Shown here: positions 51,792 to 60,714 of the stretch, in pieces
Layout of the letters: each line of letters opens with the position of its first letter
Position numbering within the stretch: position 1 is the first letter of the stretch
The notes under the pieces: generated by a model
What the model was told of the DNA's origin: nothing
What the model saw: only the letters and a program-made list of their open reading frames with translations
The model's database searches: none
Assembly (NCBI GenBank): GCA_965371805.1
Contig: CBDUZW010000002.1
Location: 62,001-126,000 of the forward strand
From: JAOZTV01 sp965371805
GTDB lineage: Bacteria > Acidobacteriota > Aminicenantia > UBA2199
Length of the DNA stretch: 64,000 bases
Direction: 5' to 3'
Position numbers and translations under genes: made by a program

Positions 51792-53012
51792 TCAGATTGT
51801 CCCCTTACCATTATCAAAGTCACTAAGGTCAAGTATATTATGATCCATTTCCAGTCCGAAAGAGTCTTTCAAATTAGAGTCAGTACCATCTTTGATTTCA
51901 GACATACTACTCTCCATCTCTTCCATTGCGATCTCTTTTGTAGATTGAATACCAATTTTCCTGAGTTTGAATTCATCAGGATTAGATGTCCATTTTAATG
52001 CCTCTTCATATGTGATCAAACCTTTTTCAAATAAAAAATGGAGTGACTGGTCAAATGTCTGCATTCCATATTGGGAAACACCTTCAGCGATAGCATCTTT
52101 AATTAATTTTGTTTTTTCAGGTTCAAGAATACATTCCTGAATATATGTTGTCGTTATAAGAATCTCAATTGCAGGAACTCTGCCTTTACCATCTGCCCTT
52201 GGTACAAGTCTCTGGGAAATTATTGCTTGTAAAACTGAAGCCAATTGAATTCTAATCTGTTTCTGGTGATGAGGAGGAAACATAGATATAATTCTGTTGA
52301 TGGTTTCAGGTGCATCTAAAGTGTGTAATGTTGATAGGACCATATGTCCTGTTTCCGCTGCAAGCAAAGCAGTTTCAATTGTCTCAAGATCTCTCATTTC
52401 TCCAACAAGTATTACGTCAGGGTCCTCTCGGAGTGAGCTTCTCAGGGCTGTGGAAAAATTATTCGTATCAGAACCGATTTCTCTTTGATTGACGATACTC
52501 TTTTTATCTCTATGGAGGTATTCGATTGGATCTTCAATTGTTAGAATATGATCAACCCGAATTGAATTGATATGATCTATCATTGCAGCAAGAGTAGTTG
52601 ATTTTCCACTTCCTGTTGTTCCTGTAACCAGTACCAGCCCTCTTCTTTCATCTGCGATCTTTTCCAGAACCTTGGGTAAATTCAAGTCGTTTATTGATTT
52701 GACTTGAGTCGGAATAACCCTCATAACAATTCCTACAGCGCTTCTCTGTCTGAAAACATTACACCTGAATCGTCCAAGTCCCGGGACACTATATGACATA
52801 TCTATTTCGTGTTCATTTTTAAATTTTTCTTTCTGATAAGAGTTCATCATAGAAAAACCCATTGCGATTGTATCTTCCTGCATTAATCGTTTTAATTCAA
52901 CAAGTGGGTTCAGCCTTCCATCAATTCTCAATACAGGGTGGTTGCCGACTTTTAGATGCAAGTCAGATGCTTCCCTTTCGACTGCAATTTTTAATAAATC
53001 GTCAATATTCAT
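51792..53012 (-). CDS. pilT: PilT-type twitching-motility ATPase
   Basis: 406 residues from the ATG at 53012, which has GGAG at proper spacing (the ATG at 53024 is too close to that site). Start MNIDDLLKIAVEREASDLHL is PilT-like; Walker A VTGTTGSGKSTTLAAMID, Asp box EDPIEYLH, Walker B LREDPDVILVGEMRDLETI, and His box LSTLHTLDAPETINR are present. The last ~40 residues form an acidic Ser/Asp-rich tail beyond the normal PilT length. It powers pilus retraction; PilU-like function is possible. No other pilus genes are in the window. Confidence 0.9.
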   Translation of the reverse strand: MNIDDLLKIAVEREASDLHLKVGNHPVLRIDGRLNPLVELKRLMQEDTIAMGFSMMNSYQKEKFKNEHEIDMSYSVPGLGRFRCNVFRQRSAVGIVMRVIPTQVKSINDLNLPKVLEKIADERRGLVLVTGTTGSGKSTTLAAMIDHINSIRVDHILTIEDPIEYLHRDKKSIVNQREIGSDTNNFSTALRSSLREDPDVILVGEMRDLETIETALLAAETGHMVLSTLHTLDAPETINRIISMFPPHHQKQIRIQLASVLQAIISQRLVPRADGKGRVPAIEILITTTYIQECILEPEKTKLIKDAIAEGVSQYGMQTFDQSLHFLFEKGLITYEEALKWTSNPDEFKLRKIGIQSTKEIAMEEMESSMSEIKDGTDSNLKDSFGLEMDHNILDLSDFDNGKGTI

Positions 53013-53188
53013 ATGTGTCTCCATATCAGGAATCAGACATACTGCTCCCTGATGTAAGTATAGTATACAATTTTTAATTTTTTTTCAAGTATAATCTTGG
53101 ATTCGTGTGTTATTTTTGCATTTATACTCAAGAATTGATACTATTATCTAAGTAATTTTTTTTTATTTTAAATTGAAGGAAGGTGATT

Positions 53189-55372
53189 ATGAATAATTCT
53201 CAAGAAGGAAAACAAAAAAAAGGTTCTATCTTTTCAAAATATAGCCCACAGTTCTGGCTTGTAATTATATTTGAATTTTTCGAAAGAGGTTCATACTATG
53301 GCATGATGAGTTTCATTTCTGTATATTTCTCTGATACACTAAATATTCCAAAAGAAAATATTGGTGAAATAAAAGGAGTTATTCAACCCTTATTATATTT
53401 TCTTCCAATTTTATCCGGCGCCATAGCTGATCGCTTCGGATATAGAAAGATGTTGCTTATTGCCTTTTCATTGCTTGGTGGCGGATATTTCCTTACAAGT
53501 CAAATGACAACCTATTCCTGGGTTTTTATATCATTGGTAGTAATGGGAGTCGGTGCTGGAATTTTCAAACCAATTATTTCAGGTACAATTGCAAGTGTTA
53601 CTAACGAGAGCAATAGTACTCAGGCTTTCGGGATTTATTATTGGGCAATAAATTTAGGAGCTTTTCTTTTCCCTCTCTTTCTTGTTCCCTACCTTAAAAG
53701 TATAAATCCATCATATGTAATAATTGCTGCAGGTATATGCACAGCTGCAATGATTATTCCAACTTTATTGTTCTTTAAGGATCCTCAATTAAAGGAAAAA
53801 GTAGATAAAAGAGAGCAGACCTCCCTGCTTCAAACAGTAGCAAATTCATTTGAAATTCTTTATTCACCTGTGATTTTAATCGTCAATCTTTTAAAGAAAG
53901 GTGTAATAAGGTATATTATTATTCTTATACTCATACTTGTTTTTGCCTTTTCATTAAGTGGATATTTAACCCAGCAAAATTCGACAGGAATATTTTCAAA
54001 TATTTGTATCGAGGGTGAAGGGAAAAAAGTTTTCTTTGAAGTGAAGAGAAATATGTTGAAAGAAAATTCATATAAGGTTGAAGAATTAAAAAATTCTGTA
54101 GCCACACACCAGGTTACAGTGTACAAGCCTGAAAAAATAAAAGAACAACCAGAAAAATTTCTAACTAGCTTAAGAGCGTTAGAAGGGTTCTCAAATATAA
54201 ATGTCGAAGAAATTACACAGTTAATGCAAAACTCATTAGATAAAATAAGAGTTACACTATCATTTTTACAAATTGAAGAAAGTGATTTCAAAATCATTGC
54301 AAATGGATTAAGTGTTGATGTATTGTTAAATAAAAAAAGGTCTCTTCCATCGACAGAGGAACTCTTAATAGGACTTCATGAAAATCCTTTATTAATAGCT
54401 ATAACAGCAGCAGATATTGAAAAAATGTATAAAAGTCTGGATAGCAGGCCGTTTTTTCTTCTCTTTGTTTTTACAATATTGATAGCGACAATATTTATTG
54501 TATTTTTTAAAAAACCGAGAACAAGCGAACTTCCAAATCAACCCTCAGGTGGTATGTCTTCCAAAATATCTTACTTTGTAGTTCCGGCAATAATTATGGC
54601 AGTCTGGCTGATGCCGGGGATTTCTGTTCTGGGAAGAATAATCTCTTCCGTAATAGCTTTATCAGTAATCTCCCTTTTTGTAATAAACACAGAAGATCAG
54701 AAAAAATTTGTACTACATTCAAAATTTCTATTAATGATTGTAATTTATTCAATTTTCTGGATTCTGTATTTTCAGATGTTTGACTCTGTCTTGTGGTATG
54801 TTCAGGCTTATGTAGATGCCACTGCCTTAAATAATTTAGTAAATGGTTTTCTCAGTATTTTTGGTATTAAAATGAATTGGTTTTTTGATGTGGAACATGT
54901 AACTGTAATTAATGCGGGTACTATAATATTACTTCAATTGATAATATCAAATATTGTGAAAAAGATGAAAGCACTTCCGACGATGGTTACCGGTATTACA
55001 ATAGCAACAATAGGAATGGGTATCCTTGCGATTTCTACTCACATCTGGGTTTTTATTATTGGTATTTTCCTCTTTTCAATAGGTGAGATGACCGCCCACC
55101 CAAAGTTTATTAGTTATATTGGCTTATTAGCTCCTGCAGACAATAAAGCATTATATATGGGTTATATATTTCTGTATGGTGTTTTTGGTTCCTCGATTGG
55201 TAGTATAGTAGGTGCAAAACTGTATGTTCACTATGTTGAAAATCTGAATAATCCTTCACTTTTATGGCTAATTTTTAGTGGAATAGGAGTTCTTGGAATT
55301 GTTGGATTATTACTATATAATAAATATTTATTACCAAAAACAGATACAGGAGATGCACTTAAGTCTGAATAA
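53189..55372 (+). CDS. POT/PTR-family transporter with a large inserted domain
   Basis: 727 residues from the ATG at 53189, with AGGAAGG upstream. The first ~210 residues have the POT family ExxER-like FFERGSYYGMMSF and the GVGAGIFKPIISG and GIYYWAINLGAF helices. Between two membrane helices (about 235-255 and 428-446) an inserted ~165-residue hydrophilic domain (NICIEGEGKKVFFEVKRN to ADIEKMYKSLD) replaces the usual short loop, then the C-terminal six helices follow with SIGEMTAHPKFISYIG, GYIFLYGVFGSSIG. Substrates are probably peptides with proton symport. The inserted domain is unfamiliar to me. Confidence 0.82.
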   Translation: MNNSQEGKQKKGSIFSKYSPQFWLVIIFEFFERGSYYGMMSFISVYFSDTLNIPKENIGEIKGVIQPLLYFLPILSGAIADRFGYRKMLLIAFSLLGGGYFLTSQMTTYSWVFISLVVMGVGAGIFKPIISGTIASVTNESNSTQAFGIYYWAINLGAFLFPLFLVPYLKSINPSYVIIAAGICTAAMIIPTLLFFKDPQLKEKVDKREQTSLLQTVANSFEILYSPVILIVNLLKKGVIRYIIILILILVFAFSLSGYLTQQNSTGIFSNICIEGEGKKVFFEVKRNMLKENSYKVEELKNSVATHQVTVYKPEKIKEQPEKFLTSLRALEGFSNINVEEITQLMQNSLDKIRVTLSFLQIEESDFKIIANGLSVDVLLNKKRSLPSTEELLIGLHENPLLIAITAADIEKMYKSLDSRPFFLLFVFTILIATIFIVFFKKPRTSELPNQPSGGMSSKISYFVVPAIIMAVWLMPGISVLGRIISSVIALSVISLFVINTEDQKKFVLHSKFLLMIVIYSIFWILYFQMFDSVLWYVQAYVDATALNNLVNGFLSIFGIKMNWFFDVEHVTVINAGTIILLQLIISNIVKKMKALPTMVTGITIATIGMGILAISTHIWVFIIGIFLFSIGEMTAHPKFISYIGLLAPADNKALYMGYIFLYGVFGSSIGSIVGAKLYVHYVENLNNPSLLWLIFSGIGVLGIVGLLLYNKYLLPKTDTGDALKSE

Positions 55373-55388
55373 TAATTCAAAATAGAAG

Positions 55389-55943
55389 TTATTTTAATTC
55401 TCCGCGGAAATTGTCTGGACGAACATTTTTTAATAAAGATGCAAACTTTTCCTGTGATTCTTTTAATAAAGTAAGATCATCCTGAGTAAAATCTGCCCCG
55501 GTCATTTTTTTTAGAACTGCTCTTCTTGATAACTCAATAACTCCAAGTCTTTCTTCACCATCATCAAAAATTGAGGCTATCATTTTCCAGATTGGTTTAA
55601 TTTCATTATCAGGAGTTCTTATTGTTTCAAATATATTTAAATGTTTTTGCTGTTGAAAATTATTTTCAATATAATCTATCCCTTTCTTAAAGATTTCTGA
55701 CACGATTGCTTCATTAGAGCTTATTGGGATCATACCTGAATTAATTAAATATTCAGGTTGGCAAAAGGATAAAATTGTTTTGTCTTTATCAATAAGGAGA
55801 ATAGCTACTTCATCATCATCTAAATTAAGGTTTTCTATATAGTATTTTGTCATCTCTGTTAATATTATTTTAAATGCTTTATCCGGGCTATTGTTTGCAA
55901 CCTCATGCTTCAATGTTTCCATTACTAAAAATATATCTTTCAT
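55389..55943 (-). CDS. GAF-like signalling domain protein
   Basis: 184 residues. Helical start (about 1-40), beta strands around VAILLIDKDKTILSFCQPEYL and the closing GVIELSRRA...FTQDDLTLLKESQEKFASLL pattern, which is the usual end of a GAF domain. No output domain is seen. It may sense a small ligand. Convergent with the transporter gene, 16 bases between stops. Function unknown. Confidence 0.6.
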   Translation of the reverse strand: MKDIFLVMETLKHEVANNSPDKAFKIILTEMTKYYIENLNLDDDEVAILLIDKDKTILSFCQPEYLINSGMIPISSNEAIVSEIFKKGIDYIENNFQQQKHLNIFETIRTPDNEIKPIWKMIASIFDDGEERLGVIELSRRAVLKKMTGADFTQDDLTLLKESQEKFASLLKNVRPDNFRGELK

Positions 55944-56120
55944 GTTTACTCCTCTCTGTATTAATACTACTTATATAAAAAAAAATCAACCCTTTTTAGT
56001 TTTTTTGTTTTTCTACTACATAATCATGGGGAACTGACTGCTGATAGGATTGGTGAGGTATTGTAAAGATTGAGTAAGTATGATAAAAATACTATTTAAA
56101 ATAAAAGTGTGGGTGTAAAA

Positions 56121-57116
56121 ATGAAAACAAAGATGATTTCAATTATTATTCCAGTATATAATGAAGAAGAGAATGTTTCTATTCTTTATAAAGAAATTTT
56201 TAATGTAGTTTCAGAAAGGTTCAATGACTATGAAATAATATATATTAATGATGGAAGTACCGATAATTCTCTTGAACAATTGCAAAAATTAAATAAAGAG
56301 GATAATAAGGTAAAAATCATTAACTTTAGAAAAAACTTTGGACAAAGTGCTTCTATTTCAGCTGGCTTTGAACATTGTACAGGCGATATTGTTGTTACTC
56401 TTGATGCTGATCTGCAGAATGATCCTGCTGATATTCCAATTGTGGTTGAAAAACTCCTGGAAGGTTATGATATGGTCAATGGGTGGAGAAAGGATAGGAA
56501 AGATAAATTCATTTCTCGCAGAATCCCATCATTTTTTGGCAATAAATTAGTTTCCTTTATCACTAAGGTAAAATTGCATGATTATGGATGCAGCTTAAGG
56601 GCTTTTAAAAAAGAGGTTGTAAAAAACCTAAAACTTTATGGTGAAATGCATAGGTATTTACCTGCATTTGCTTCTAGAATGGGTATCAAATCTGTTGAAA
56701 TCCCGGTAAATCATCGAGAAAGAAAATTTGGGACATCAAAATATGGGATAGGCAGAACCTACAGAGTTGTATTGGATTTGATCTCCTTAAAATACCTTCT
56801 CTCTTTTGCACATAGACCATTGCAGATCTTTGGCGGTTTGGGTCTTATAATGATGTTTTTGGGTTTTTTGAGTGGGACATATCTCTCATATATAAAAATA
56901 ATAGTTGGCGAACCTATTAGTGGAAGACCACTGTTGTTTTTTACGGTGTTATTATTGTTTCTTGGGTTTCAGATTATTACATTAGGATTAATTGCTGAAA
57001 TGCTGACAAAGATATATCATGAGGGTTTAGGAAAAAATGCTTATTCAATTAGAAATACTATAGGGCTTCCACAAATTTCGGAGAAACCATATGAAAATAT
57101 TGATGATTGCACCTGA
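56121..57116 (+). CDS. GtrB/DPM1-like family 2 glycosyltransferase
   Basis: 331 residues from the ATG at 56121 (in-frame GTG at 56109 lies inside the GGGTG ribosome site). GT2 domain: ISIIIPVYNEEENVSILYKE, INDGSTDNSLEQLQ, VTLDADLQNDPADIP (DAD metal-binding), SCSLRA-like DYGCSLRAF, and two C-terminal membrane helices (about 236-258 and 272-295). Members pass sugars from NDP to undecaprenyl phosphate. It overlaps the next glycosyltransferase by 26 bases. Confidence 0.88.
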   Translation: MKTKMISIIIPVYNEEENVSILYKEIFNVVSERFNDYEIIYINDGSTDNSLEQLQKLNKEDNKVKIINFRKNFGQSASISAGFEHCTGDIVVTLDADLQNDPADIPIVVEKLLEGYDMVNGWRKDRKDKFISRRIPSFFGNKLVSFITKVKLHDYGCSLRAFKKEVVKNLKLYGEMHRYLPAFASRMGIKSVEIPVNHRERKFGTSKYGIGRTYRVVLDLISLKYLLSFAHRPLQIFGGLGLIMMFLGFLSGTYLSYIKIIVGEPISGRPLLFFTVLLLFLGFQIITLGLIAEMLTKIYHEGLGKNAYSIRNTIGLPQISEKPYENIDDCT

Positions 57117-58242
57117 ACCTTTTTTTGAACCAAGAGGAACACCTTTTTCTGAGTATTATAGAATACAGGCACTTTCTTCTCTTGGACATGAAATTGATCT
57201 GGTTACTTACCCTATTGGTGAGGATGTAGATATTAAAGGACTTAGGATTATTAGATCATTAAGACCATTTTTTATTAGAAATGTAAAAACCGGTCCTTCC
57301 GGTGCAAAATTGATTTTGGATTTTTTTTTGTTTTTTAAGGTTTTTGGCAGAATTCTAAGAAAAAAATATGATCTCATTCATACTCATGAGGAAGCGAATA
57401 TAATGGGTGCTTTTTATAGCAAAATATTCAGAACCCCACATCTTTATGATATGCACTCCTCTTTAGTTCAGCAGATGAATAATTTTAAATTTACAAAATC
57501 AAAACTAATTGTCTCCTTCTTTAAAATTATTGAAAAAATTTCGTTAAAAAATGCCAGATCTGTTATTGTAATCTGTCCTTCTTTATATAAGTATGCAAGC
57601 ACTATTACTGATTCTTCAAAACTCACAACAATTGAAAACTTTATGGATGAAACACCTGAAAAATTAGACAAGGCACGCCTTGAATCAATAAAAACGAAAT
57701 TAGATACAACAGACAAAAAAGTTATTGTTTATGCCGGTACCCTTGAGACATATCAGGGAATACCGATGTTGATTGAAAGTATGCAGTTTCTCGACAAAGA
57801 TTTTTTATTGATTCTTATTGGGGGCGATCCATCTCAAGTAGAAAAACTTAAAAGTTCATTAAAGGATAATAAGAATAATATTGTATTATTGGGAAGAAAA
57901 AAACCGGAGGAAATACCTTATTATTTAGGTATTGCAGATGTACTTGTTTCTCCAAGAATACTTGGGACTAATATTCCGTTAAAAGTTTATTCTTACTTGA
58001 AAAGTGGAATTCCACTGGTTGCAACAGATCTTTATACTCATACACAGACTTTAACCAATGAAATAACAGTTCTTGCAGAACCAGATTCTAAGTCTTTTGC
58101 AGAGGGTATCAAGACTGCAGTGTCAGAAAAAGGATCTGAAATTGCGCAAAATGCAAAGAATTACTGTGATGAAAATTATAGTAAAGAAAAATACATAGAG
58201 CTGGTTAATACTGCAATCAATAAAGCAGTAAAGAGTGGGTAA
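57091..58242 (+). CDS. Family 4 (group 1) glycosyltransferase
   Basis: 383 residues. N-terminal donor/acceptor Rossmann half begins KILMIAPEPFFEPRGTPFSEY with DVLVSPRILGTNIPLKVYSYL in the C-terminal half, the GT4 EX7E-like region (here SPRILGTNIPLKVY), and VYAGTLETYQGIPMLIES. The gene has a start inside the upstream GT2. Likely makes surface polysaccharide or glycolipid. No frame break. Confidence 0.85.
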   Translation: MKILMIAPEPFFEPRGTPFSEYYRIQALSSLGHEIDLVTYPIGEDVDIKGLRIIRSLRPFFIRNVKTGPSGAKLILDFFLFFKVFGRILRKKYDLIHTHEEANIMGAFYSKIFRTPHLYDMHSSLVQQMNNFKFTKSKLIVSFFKIIEKISLKNARSVIVICPSLYKYASTITDSSKLTTIENFMDETPEKLDKARLESIKTKLDTTDKKVIVYAGTLETYQGIPMLIESMQFLDKDFLLILIGGDPSQVEKLKSSLKDNKNNIVLLGRKKPEEIPYYLGIADVLVSPRILGTNIPLKVYSYLKSGIPLVATDLYTHTQTLTNEITVLAEPDSKSFAEGIKTAVSEKGSEIAQNAKNYCDENYSKEKYIELVNTAINKAVKSG

Positions 58243-58810
58243 AGCAAGAAATCTTAAACCAATATTTTTTATAATTATTCGATTTTTTACAGGTAAACAA
58301 TCATTTACATTTTTAGGAATAAAACAAAGAATAAATATAATTACCAGTTTTGAATACAAAACTATAGGTGTCCTACATATCTTGTAATGTCTTATAAAGT
58401 TTTCTCCTTGCCTCCCTGCCTATTCCCTCTCTGCCTATTATATTAAATTGCTTTTATCCAAAGCCATATTGAGATAAAAAAGATATTGAAGCACATTAAG
58501 CTCTGGCCGGTAGAATACCCGGAAAATAGCGTAAATACCAGAGCATCTCCGAATAATTTGTTAAACTTGAATTTATTGTCCAAGCAGGTAAATTCAAAAC
58601 ATATAAATTTATAAATCTTTTTAGATTAATAATGGATAAGTGTGTATTATTACTATGAAAATTATAAAAAAACCAGGAATTTATAGTTTTTTTTCATAAT
58701 ATGATAATATTTTACTATGTTAATAACTTATTTTAGTTTTAGACATTTTATAAAAATTTTCAACAGGTTTTCTACAAGTTTTTCACGGTTTTTTTTACAA
58801 AAATTAGGAG
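58243..58810. other. Non-coding spacer before the group II intron
   Basis: 568 bases without a supportable gene, AT-rich like the left part of the window. Near the end are three similar words at 11-12-base spacing: TTTTCAACA (58757-58765), TTTTCTACA (58768-58776) and TTTTTCACG (58779-58787), followed by a T-run and the intron. They resemble the DnaA-box-like words near dnaA. Nothing else supportable. Confidence 0.4.
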
Positions 58811-60714
58811 GTGCGACAAATTATGGGTTTACTAAGAGCTTTATCGAAAAACGGTTGTACTATCGTGTGCTGTGCAAGCTGTATAGCTGATGGTGGAAGT
58901 CCCACCGGCAACGATTTGCAGGAGTAGTTGCCAAACCGCCTTGAGCTGCATATGTATAGAGCATGTGTGGTGAGCGTCAAGGAAAAAGGCTTCACAAAGA
59001 TGAAGTCAGGTGTGAATAAAGGAGGTGAATGAAAGTGAACCGCTGGATGAGGTGTCGAAAAGCCGATATTTATGTCATCAAAACCGGGGAGAAGGTAGTC
59101 TAATCGGGATGAGTACAGAGGAAACCTGTTTACTGTCTGTACGATGTCCGGCACATAGGCGGCACGAACTTTATTTGGGCTGTTATACGGAACACAGGAA
59201 GCTGAATAATAATGTTAAGGGAAAGGCGCAAGATGAGAACCATCAAGGCTGAGATTACCGATGTGTTATTCAGTGGCGGACTTAACCGTAGTAGTGATGA
59301 AGTTTCTGTAATGGAAATGGAGCAAAGGGTTAGGGTCGTCCGTTTAAAAAGAACTAACAACCATATTTATGGGAGGATTAATTTTGCTTAAACAAAAGTC
59401 TCAAACAATTTCAAAACATCAAGTTTGGAGAGCGTACAAAAAAGTCAGAGCAAATCGTGGTAGTGCAGGAATTGATAATGTAAGCCTTGAGGAATTTGGG
59501 CTCAGCCTCGAAGATAATCTGTACAAATTATGGAACAGAATGGCATCAGGCAGTTACTTTCCACCACCAGTGATGGAGGTAGAAATTCCAAAGAAAGATG
59601 GCAAAATCAGAAAGTTGGGTATTCCGACAGTATCAGACAGGATAGCCCAGATGGTAGTTCGCGAAGAACTGCAACCACATGTTGATCAGGTTTTCAATAG
59701 GAATTCATATGGATACAGACCGGGAAAAAGCGCACATGGAGCTATAGAAAAAGCTCGGAGTCTATGCTGGAAATATGACTGGGTAGTTGATCTTGATATC
59801 AAAGGATTTTTTGATAATCTGGATCATGAGTTATTAATGCTGGCAGTAAATAGACATACAGATCAGAAATGGATAAAGATGTACATTGAAAGATGGTTGA
59901 AAGCACCTGTACAGAAAAAGAACGGAAATATTGAAGAACGTTCAAAAGGAACGCCTCAAGGAGGAGTTATCAGTCCTTTATTGGCAAACATTTTTCTACA
60001 TTATGCATTTGATAAGTGGCTGGAAAGAGAGTTTCCATCTCTGGAGTTTGAGCGTTATGCAGATGATGCAATTGTACATTGCAAAAGTTTCAGGCAAGCG
60101 GAGTTTGTATTAGCTAAAATCAAAAAGAGGTTGAAAAAATGCAAACTGGAACTTCATCCGGAAAAGACAAAGATTATTTACTGCAAGGATAGTAATCGTA
60201 AAGGAAACTATGAACATACGGAATTCACATTTCTGGGATACTCATTTTGCGGAAGATTGGCAAAATCGTCTAAAGGGAGAAAATTCAAAGGGTTTTTACC
60301 CGGAGCGAGTAAGGAAGCAATAAAGAAAATGAGTAGTGAAATACGGAGAATGAAAATACATTTGAGAACAGATCTTAATATTGAAGATGTTGCAAAACTG
60401 ATAAACCCAAAAGTGCGAGGGTGGATGAACTATTATGGAAAATTTCATAAACGAAGGTTAAGTTCCTTCCTGTTTAAGTTAAATTTCAGAATATGGAAAT
60501 GGATTCGAAATAAGTATAAGCGATTCAGGTATAATATCAAAGGAGCCAAAAAGTGGTTAAGTAATGTTAGTAGAACAATGCCGGGGTTATTTGCACATTG
60601 GTGTTTTGGGTTATAGAGTATGATTATGAGATTTGGACGGCGGGAGCGGTATGAGCTGAGAGGTTCACGTACCGTTCTAAGAGAGGCTGGGGTGAAAATC
60701 CCTGGTCGACTCAC
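58811..60714 (+). mobile_element. Group II intron
   Basis: The 5' end GTGCGAC (58811-58817) matches the group II consensus GUGYGAC. The 3' part contains a 34-nucleotide domain V at 60644-60677, with the AGC catalytic triad in GAGCGGTA and a pairing strand TACCGTTC, then domain VI around GGCTGGGGTGAAAATCCCT with an unpaired A, and ends in GACTCAC at 60714. A maturase/reverse transcriptase ORF lies in domain IV. It is oriented plus and sits antisense to the truncated oxidase gene. Such introns are often present in several copies and can confuse assembly. Confidence 0.88.
59384..60616 (+). CDS. ltrA: Group II intron reverse transcriptase/maturase
   Basis: 410 residues. Start is probably TTG 59384, eight bases after GGGAGG; the ATG at 59369 sits upstream of that ribosome site. 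RT domains: DRIAQMVVREELQPHVDQVF, YGYRPGKSAHGAIEKA, VDLDIKGFFDNLDH, RSKGTPQGGVISPLLANI, and YADDAIVHC, the catalytic YADD; the C-terminal maturase (X/GIIM) region has KVRGWMNYYGKF. No HNH endonuclease domain follows, so it resembles the endonuclease-lacking classes. Confidence 0.95.
   Translation: MLKQKSQTISKHQVWRAYKKVRANRGSAGIDNVSLEEFGLSLEDNLYKLWNRMASGSYFPPPVMEVEIPKKDGKIRKLGIPTVSDRIAQMVVREELQPHVDQVFNRNSYGYRPGKSAHGAIEKARSLCWKYDWVVDLDIKGFFDNLDHELLMLAVNRHTDQKWIKMYIERWLKAPVQKKNGNIEERSKGTPQGGVISPLLANIFLHYAFDKWLEREFPSLEFERYADDAIVHCKSFRQAEFVLAKIKKRLKKCKLELHPEKTKIIYCKDSNRKGNYEHTEFTFLGYSFCGRLAKSSKGRKFKGFLPGASKEAIKKMSSEIRRMKIHLRTDLNIEDVAKLINPKVRGWMNYYGKFHKRRLSSFLFKLNFRIWKWIRNKYKRFRYNIKGAKKWLSNVSRTMPGLFAHWCFGL

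Noticed and set aside
53860..54297. 145-residue reverse ORF inside the POT transporter
   Set aside because: Shadow frame opposite the inserted domain; forward frame is continuous and has a good start.
59025..59252. 75-residue ORF in the 5' part of the group II intron
   Set aside because: Lies in structured intron RNA (domains I-III); no family or coding signal.
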